Part shown: one piece after another, positions 8,073 through 11,243 of the stretch
How positions within the stretch are numbered: position 1 is the first letter of the stretch
Layout: each line of letters starts with the position of its first letter
Source of the DNA: a bacterium
GTDB taxonomy: Bacteria; Bacillota_I; Bacilli_A; RFN20; CAG-826
Direction: 5' to 3'
Length of the DNA: 11,243 nucleotides
Assembly: GCA_019421105.1 (NCBI GenBank)
Contig: JAHZFY010000036.1
Coordinates: 1-11,243, forward strand
Notes under the pieces: model-generated
What the model was told of the DNA's origin: nothing
Seen by the model: only the letters and a program-made list of their open reading frames with translations
Database searches by the model: none
Program-made: the position numbers and the translations under genes

Positions 8073-8082
8073 CATTAAATAT
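8053..8082. repeat. 10-bp perfect inverted repeat around the ftsA -35 region
   Basis: ATATTTAATG (8053-8062) and CATTAAATAT (8073-8082) are exact inverted repeats with a 10-base spacer. The spacer contains the predicted -35 hexamer of ftsA. The layout, two half-sites two helical turns apart centre to centre, is what a dimeric repressor would bind. No known regulator is recognised. Confidence 0.4.
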
Positions 8083-8091
8083 AATTTAATT

Positions 8092-8111
8092 AACTACTAA
8101 AAAACTACTAA
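8092..8111. repeat. Tandem 9-bp direct repeat upstream of ftsA
   Basis: AACTACTAA occurs at 8092-8100 and again at 8103-8111, a period of 11 bases, so both copies face the same side of the helix. It lies about 60 bases upstream of the ftsA start, between the predicted promoter and the upstream terminator. It could be an activator site or simple AT-rich duplication. Confidence 0.4.
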
Positions 8112-8149
8112 TAAACAACTTGAAAGATTTAAATGTTGAGTGTAAAAAT

Positions 8150-8306
8150 AAAAAGGACACATAGTGTCCTTATTTTTTCTTCCTCTATATAGGAAGCTAT
8201 ATCTATGCCATTAACCTTTCCAATAGCTTCCCGTTGCTATTTTCAAGATTTTGATAAGTAATCTAATTTTTGAGATAGAAGGAGGGGATTATTAGATTAT
8301 TATCAT
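8150..8306 (-). ncRNA. Candidate structured RNA (3' UTR or sRNA) with an anti-SD loop
   Basis: Three hairpins follow each other on the minus strand in a stretch without a gene. The first pairs 8305-8291 with 8267-8252, 15 pairs with one bulged base. Its loop of about 23 bases contains CCCCTCCTT then CTATC, close to the 3' tail of Firmicute 16S rRNA (ATCACCTCCTTTCTA). The second is a 9-bp perfect stem (GGAAGCTAT at 8192-8200 with ATAGCTTCC at 8223-8231) with a 22-base loop. The third is the terminator at 8153-8171. An independent promoter is not convincing, so the RNA may be processed from the mraZ-rsmH-small gene transcript. The class was not recognised: it lacks the signatures of 6S, SRP, RNase P or tmRNA. 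Confidence 0.4.
8153..8171 (-). terminator. Intrinsic terminator after the mraZ-rsmH-small gene unit (bidirectional in form)
   Basis: AAGGACAC (8153-8160) and GTGTCCTT (8164-8171) are exact 8-bp inverted repeats with a 3-base loop. On the minus strand the hairpin is followed by TTTTTATTTTT. On the plus strand it is followed by ATTTTTTC. It separates the mraZ operon from ftsAZ, which therefore needs its own promoter. Confidence 0.85.
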
Positions 8307-8318
8307 AGGCAATTGATT

Positions 8319-8564
8319 CTAGATTGATAGGAGTTCTAATTTTTCTTTATTTGACTCCGATTCAGTTGTGCTTGTTTCCACTTCTACATTATCAGGATCA
8401 TCTTTAGCTAGTGGATTTTCTGCGTTAGCGTTTGCTATTTGTAAGGAAATCGGCAAGGCGATACAAACAGATAATCCTAGGAATGCGGCAAAAGAAATGG
8501 AAAGTTTTCTAACGCGATAATATGTAGCTTTACGATTAAATTTTACTAATTTATCTTTTGTCAT
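8319..8564 (-). CDS. Small exported or single-span membrane protein at the ftsL position
   Basis: This 81-residue protein has a basic N-terminus (1-20), then a hydrophobic segment at about 21-45. An Ala-rich stretch with possible signal peptidase I sites follows (ANA at 44-46 or 46-48, before Glu49), and then an acidic Ser/Thr/Glu tail of about 33 residues. The sequence YYRVRKLS at 15-22 resembles YSIRK-type signal peptides. A strong SD AAGGAGG lies 9 bases before the ATG. Its position between rsmH and ftsA is where Firmicutes carry ftsL, a small single-span divisome protein. However, the extracytoplasmic part is too short for the FtsL coiled coil and no homology was recognised. It could be a minimal FtsL analogue, a secreted peptide or a decayed gene. 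The frame is real by SD and operon position; the function is unknown. Confidence 0.75.
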   Translation of the reverse strand: MTKDKLVKFNRKATYYRVRKLSISFAAFLGLSVCIALPISLQIANANAENPLAKDDPDNVEVETSTTESESNKEKLELLSI

Positions 8565-8586
8565 TTACATTTGCCTCCTTTTCTTT

Positions 8587-9510
8587 TTATATTTTTTCAA
8601 TTATTCGTAATTTTGCGCTTTTCGAACGATGATTATAATTTAATTCTTCATCGCCTGCGATGATTGGATGTTTATTGACTAATTTAAATTCTAAATCAAT
8701 CTTTTCATCTGGTATGTTTAATCTATTTCCAATCACTTTCGTCTTTTGATTAAACATGGTTTTAACAATTCGATCTTCCCCAGAATGGAAGGTGATGATG
8801 GCTAGTCTGCCATTTTGATTTAAGACATCTAAGATGTCATTAATTGCTTCCTTAAGAGCGTTTAATTCATCATTTGTTTCAATTCTTAACGCTTGGAAGA
8901 CTTGTTTAGCAGGATGCCCTACTTTGCTTAATTCTTTGCTTGGTTTACTTTGCTTGATAATTTCAACCAATTCAAATGTTGTTTTGATTGCAGTTTCACT
9001 TATTTTTTTCATGATGTTTTTAGATATTTGATATGAATACTTTTCATCACCATAATCTTTAAAGACTCTAACTAGTTCTTGAAGTGAATACGTATTGACT
9101 ATATCGTAAGCACTTAAAGATTGGCTTTGGTCCATCCTCATATCAAGTGGCCCATCGTTTCTATAAGAGAATCCTCTTTCACCGACATCAAACTGTGGAG
9201 AAGAAACACCTAAATCCATCAATACACCATCGACTTTGTCGATATTTAGTTCTTTTAGGATTTGTTTAATGTTTCTAAAATTGGATTTTACTAGTATCAC
9301 TTTATCTTGAAATTGACTTAATCTTTCTTTGCTTTCATCAATTGCCACTTGATCTTGATCAACGCCAATTAATTTGCCTGAAGTTAGTCTTTTAACAATT
9401 TCTAGTGAATGACCAGCTCTACCTAATGTCAAATCGCAATATATTCCATTAGGTTTGATGTTTAATCCTAGAATGCATTCATTTAATAAGACTGAGACGT
9501 GCTTTTCCAT
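8587..9510 (-). CDS. rsmH: 16S rRNA (cytosine1402-N4)-methyltransferase
   Basis: RsmH (MraW) uses S-adenosylmethionine to methylate N4 of C1402 in the 16S rRNA decoding centre. The 307-residue protein has the SAM-binding motif DLTLGRAGHS at 26-35 and an acidic residue at the end of strand 2 (Asp51 in GVDQD). The MraW signature DLGVSSPQFD is at 99-108 followed by ERGFSYRNDGPLDMRMD. HPAKQVFQALRIETNDEL is at 199-216, FHSGEDRIVK at 241-250 (the family usually has FHSLEDR), and NHRSKSAKLR at 293-302. The start codon shares its A with the mraZ stop (TAATG), so translation is coupled. It is the second gene of the mraZ operon. Confidence 0.97.
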   Translation of the reverse strand: MEKHVSVLLNECILGLNIKPNGIYCDLTLGRAGHSLEIVKRLTSGKLIGVDQDQVAIDESKERLSQFQDKVILVKSNFRNIKQILKELNIDKVDGVLMDLGVSSPQFDVGERGFSYRNDGPLDMRMDQSQSLSAYDIVNTYSLQELVRVFKDYGDEKYSYQISKNIMKKISETAIKTTFELVEIIKQSKPSKELSKVGHPAKQVFQALRIETNDELNALKEAINDILDVLNQNGRLAIITFHSGEDRIVKTMFNQKTKVIGNRLNIPDEKIDLEFKLVNKHPIIAGDEELNYNHRSKSAKLRIIEKI

Positions 9511-9935
9511 TATTCTTCTTGGAGTCTTTCACCTAGTTCATCAAAGTCTTCTACTTTGCAAGACTCATATTCTAGGTATTTAGCTTTATCCCAGACTTCA
9601 AAATGGTCGCTAACACCAATTACTACTACTTCTTTGCCAATTCCATATTTTGACAATAATTGGGAAGGAATTTGAACTCTTCCTAATTTATCAATTTCTA
9701 ATTCGCAAGTTGAAGCGAGTTGAAGTCTAATGAATGCTCTAGCATCTTTTTTGTTAAATGGTAATGAATCGATTTTTTGAACCATCTTTTCAAATTCGGA
9801 AGCTTTGTAGATGGATAAAGAGTCTTCAAATCCTTTCATGATGTAGACAACATTGCCTAATTCATTTCTAAATTTGCTTGGAACGACCAAGCGACCCTTG
9901 CTATCGATAGAATGTTCATAATACCCAAATAGCAT
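9510..9935 (-). CDS. mraZ: Transcriptional regulator MraZ
   Basis: MraZ is a DNA-binding protein of the AbrB-like double-psi barrel fold, built from two tandem repeats. It represses its own division-gene operon in bacteria where this was tested. The 141-residue protein shows both signature motifs, DSKGRLVVP at 11-19 and DKLGRVQIP at 82-90 (the family has DxxGRxxxP), and NKKDARAF at 61-68 as in Bacillus. It is the first gene of the operon. The three boxes it presumably binds lie directly upstream, so autoregulation is predicted. The nearest SD-like string, GGGAG, is inside the second box, about 14 bases from the ATG, farther than usual. Confidence 0.98.
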   Translation of the reverse strand: MLFGYYEHSIDSKGRLVVPSKFRNELGNVVYIMKGFEDSLSIYKASEFEKMVQKIDSLPFNKKDARAFIRLQLASTCELEIDKLGRVQIPSQLLSKYGIGKEVVVIGVSDHFEVWDKAKYLEYESCKVEDFDELGERLQEE

Positions 9936-9938
9936 AAT

Positions 9939-9968
9939 TTTCTACTTTCTCCCACTTTTTACCACTTC
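9939..9968 (-). promoter_or_regulatory. MraZ operator: three contiguous 10-bp boxes
   Basis: Read on the minus strand, three direct repeats follow without gaps: gAAGTGGtaa (9968-9959), aAAGTGGgag (9958-9949) and aAAGTAGaaa (9948-9939). This is the AAAGTG(G/T)-N3 repeat known as the MraZ target in mollicutes. The boxes span the predicted 5' UTR, from about the transcription start to 3 bases before the mraZ ATG, and they include the only SD-like string. Bound MraZ could therefore block both RNA polymerase and initiation of translation. Confidence 0.85.
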
Positions 9969-9976
9969 GTACTTAA

Positions 9977-10004
9977 ATTATATATCAAACTATGTTTATT
10001 GCAA
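9977..10004 (-). promoter_or_regulatory. mraZ promoter
   Basis: A perfect TATAAT -10 (9982-9977, minus strand) is preceded by TTGCAA (10004-9999) with a 16-base spacer. Transcription would start near 9970, immediately before the first MraZ box. The terminator of the upstream operon lies some 35 bases farther upstream. Confidence 0.7.
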
Positions 10005-10032
10005 TAAAAATATTTATTAAATATCCAAAAAG

Positions 10033-10061
10033 AAAAAACTCGACCTAGATATTGGCCGAGT
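10033..10061 (-). terminator. Intrinsic terminator of the pheT-DUF177 operon
   Basis: On the minus strand ACTCGGCC (10061-10054) pairs with GGTCGAGT (10045-10038), eight pairs including one G-U, with an 8-base loop. It is followed by TTTTTCTTTTT. It lies about 28 bases after the stop of the DUF177 gene and separates that operon from mraZ. Confidence 0.85.
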
Positions 10062-10088
10062 AATCTATGTTTTTTTGAAAAATAATTT

Positions 10089-10574
10089 TTATTCTTCTTT
10101 TGCCAAAACATCAAATGGGGATGGTTTTTTATGACTTTCCTTTTCAAATTCTTCTTCAGATAAGACTCGATATCCTTCACCATCTTTTGGAAGGCTAGCG
10201 CCTGGTTTTATGATTTTGCTTGGCAAGGATGCTAAGACTAAAGAAAGCAAATATTCTTTCAAATCGATGACATTGCCTTTATAGATTAAAATATCCTCGT
10301 CTTCTTTTTCTTCATCATCGCAAAATAATACCGAATCTTTATATTCAAAAACATGATCGACATCTTGTAAAGTATAACAGCACGCCAAAGTGGCAACACC
10401 TGATATCACCGCGTCTAAAGATAATAAATTATCATATAGACGATATGAAATATCGACATGACATTTTGAAATGTTTCTTACATAAGAATTTTGATATTCG
10501 TCTTTATTAAACTCGATATCAAAACTTGCGTTATATTCTTTACCATCGATAAGAATTCGTGGATTAATTTTCAT
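10089..10574 (-). CDS. DUF177 (YceD-like) protein
   Basis: The 161-residue protein shows the layout of the YceD/DUF177 family, linked in other bacteria to 23S rRNA or large-subunit maturation. An N-terminal beta-rich part is followed by a 'C-x-TL-x(n)-H-x-F' segment (ACCYTLQDVDHVFEY, about 64-78), then an acidic loop. IDLKEYLLSLVLASLP (about 103-118) matches the family's 'DL..L....LLLALP' helix, and a Pro-rich end 'KPSPFDVLAKEE' corresponds to the usual 'DPRFAVLKQL'. The Cys-rich knuckle that often follows the LP motif is missing (no Cys after about residue 85). Family members usually precede rpmF (ribosomal protein L32), which is not present here. The SD AGAGGA is formed by the last two sense codons of pheT, four bases upstream of which the genes are separated, so the two are coupled. 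Confidence 0.72.
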   Translation of the reverse strand: MKINPRILIDGKEYNASFDIEFNKDEYQNSYVRNISKCHVDISYRLYDNLLSLDAVISGVATLACCYTLQDVDHVFEYKDSVLFCDDEEKEDEDILIYKGNVIDLKEYLLSLVLASLPSKIIKPGASLPKDGEGYRVLSEEEFEKESHKKPSPFDVLAKEE

Positions 10575-10578
10575 AAGT

Positions 10579-11243
10579 TTATCCTCTTAAAATTGCTTTA
10601 AATTTCTTTTGCAAAGCTTCTAAAATATGTTTTTCAGCATTGTTTCCTTCATCATCTTTTAATGTGTGATCTTTTGCTAAATACACGACTTTTAAAGCGA
10701 TTGATTTGGTTTCAGGATTTAAGTTTCCACCTTCAAAAACATCGAATACATCAACACTAAAGACGATGCCCTTTCCTGCTAATTTTGTTTCTTTAATCAA
10801 GTCTTTAACCATCACTTTTTTATCGACGATGATCGCTAAATCTCTTTCAACAGAAGGGAATTTAGAAATTTCAGACATCTTGGTTGTGCCAGTTTTTAAA
10901 TCATATAAAACATCTAATCGAAGTTCCATGACAACCATCGGTGTTTTATCTAATTCTTTTAAACTAGCATATGTTGGATGCAAATGACCAAAGTAGCCAA
11001 CAACTTGTTTTCCTAATTTGACCACCGCGGATTTGCCTGGATGCAATTCATTGATACAATCGTTTCTTTCAATAGAGTATCTAGTATTAGCGATTCCTAA
11101 AAGTTCCATGATTCCTTCAAGGATGCCTTTCATTGAATAAAAATCATATGGGATTGTTTTTAATAGATGTTGTTGTTTATCTACACCACTTAATACAACA
11201 CCTAAAGAAATACCTTTTTCTTGTTTTGAACTTACATCCGATA
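10579..11243 (-). CDS. pheT: Phenylalanyl-tRNA synthetase beta subunit, C-terminal part (gene runs off the right edge)
   Basis: The open frame enters from the right edge and continues through the ATG at 11133, which is internal and not the start. About 221 residues are visible. The segment PYDFYSMKGILEGIMELLGI matches the catalytic-like domain of PheT, in which FxxLKG is typical. The last ~95 residues form the ferredoxin-fold anticodon-binding domain: SKFPSVERDLAIIVD, then VFDVFEG, KSIALKVVYLAKDHTL and the terminal ILRG. PheT pairs with PheS (alpha) in an alpha2-beta2 enzyme that charges tRNA-Phe. The last codons double as the SD of the DUF177 gene. The pheS gene would be expected beyond the right edge. 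Confidence 0.94.
   Translation of the reverse strand, partial: SDVSSKQEKGISLGVVLSGVDKQQHLLKTIPYDFYSMKGILEGIMELLGIANTRYSIERNDCINELHPGKSAVVKLGKQVVGYFGHLHPTYASLKELDKTPMVVMELRLDVLYDLKTGTTKMSEISKFPSVERDLAIIVDKKVMVKDLIKETKLAGKGIVFSVDVFDVFEGGNLNPETKSIALKVVYLAKDHTLKDDEGNNAEKHILEALQKKFKAILRG

Noticed and set aside
8205..8261. 18-codon plus-strand ORF (starts MPLTFPIASR) with AGGAAG upstream
   Set aside because: The purine string is an arm of the second hairpin, there is no promoter, and the length is within chance expectation.
8268..8290. AGAAGGAGGGG on the plus strand as a ribosome binding site
   Set aside because: No ATG, GTG or TTG follows at a workable distance with an open frame; the string makes more sense as the complement of the anti-SD loop.
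8265..8340. Possible frameshifted extension of the small gene (another frame stays open for about 22 codons past its stop)
   Set aside because: The extension has no recognisable feature, coincides with the first hairpin of the structured region, and no convincing slippery site is present.
9959..10183. 74-codon minus-strand open frame between DUF177 and mraZ, at the place where rpmF might be expected
   Set aside because: Its translation has no L32 features, it overlaps the DUF177 end in another frame, and it contains a strong terminator and the mraZ promoter.
1..11243. CRISPR arrays, tRNA or rRNA genes, insertion sequences
   Set aside because: No regularly spaced repeats, no tRNA-like cloverleaf strings and no transposase motifs were seen on either strand.

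Overview
The window is AT-rich DNA from a low-GC Firmicute-type bacterium. It could be a Bacilli relative or a walled or wall-less relative of the Acholeplasma/RF39/Izemoplasma kind; the sequence does not fix the taxon. The reasons are RNase HIII, a T-box leader in front of ileS, the order ileS-lspA-rluD, and MraZ boxes of the AAAGTGG type. The standard code is used: all Trp codons in the long genes are TGG and no gene is interrupted by TGA. All eleven visible stop codons are TAA (9) or TAG (2).

Layout, left to right. Positions 1-219 (minus) hold the N-terminus of a MutS2-like gene, divergent from rnhC (282-1187, plus). Everything from 1179 to the right edge is on the minus strand, so in transcription order it reads right to left: pheT (3' part), a DUF177/YceD gene, a terminator, mraZ-rsmH-small secreted or membrane protein, a structured untranslated stretch ending in a terminator, ftsA-ftsZ, an isoleucine T-box leader, ileS-lspA-rluD, and a terminator that lies inside the 3' end of the opposing rnhC gene.

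The core is a reduced division (dcw) cluster. MraZ (regulator), RsmH (16S rRNA methyltransferase), a single-span protein at the ftsL position, FtsA and FtsZ are present. The murein genes that usually separate rsmH from ftsA (ftsI/pbp, mraY, murD, ftsW, murG, divIB) are absent here. The ileS-lspA-rluD block is the usual Firmicute downstream neighbour of dcw, with the sepF-ylmG-divIVA stretch missing.

Regulation is unusually readable. mraZ has a TATAAT promoter followed by three contiguous 10-bp MraZ boxes overlapping its 5' UTR. ftsA has no Shine-Dalgarno (SD) sequence, and a promoter is spaced so that transcription would start at its ATG. ileS has a complete T-box with an ATC specifier, a TGGT bulge and a terminator, and its own promoter with the -35 in the last ftsZ codons. 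Between the small gene and ftsA lies a predicted structured RNA whose first hairpin loop resembles the 3' tail of 16S rRNA (CCCCUCCUU, anti-SD). This is the most novel-looking element in the window.
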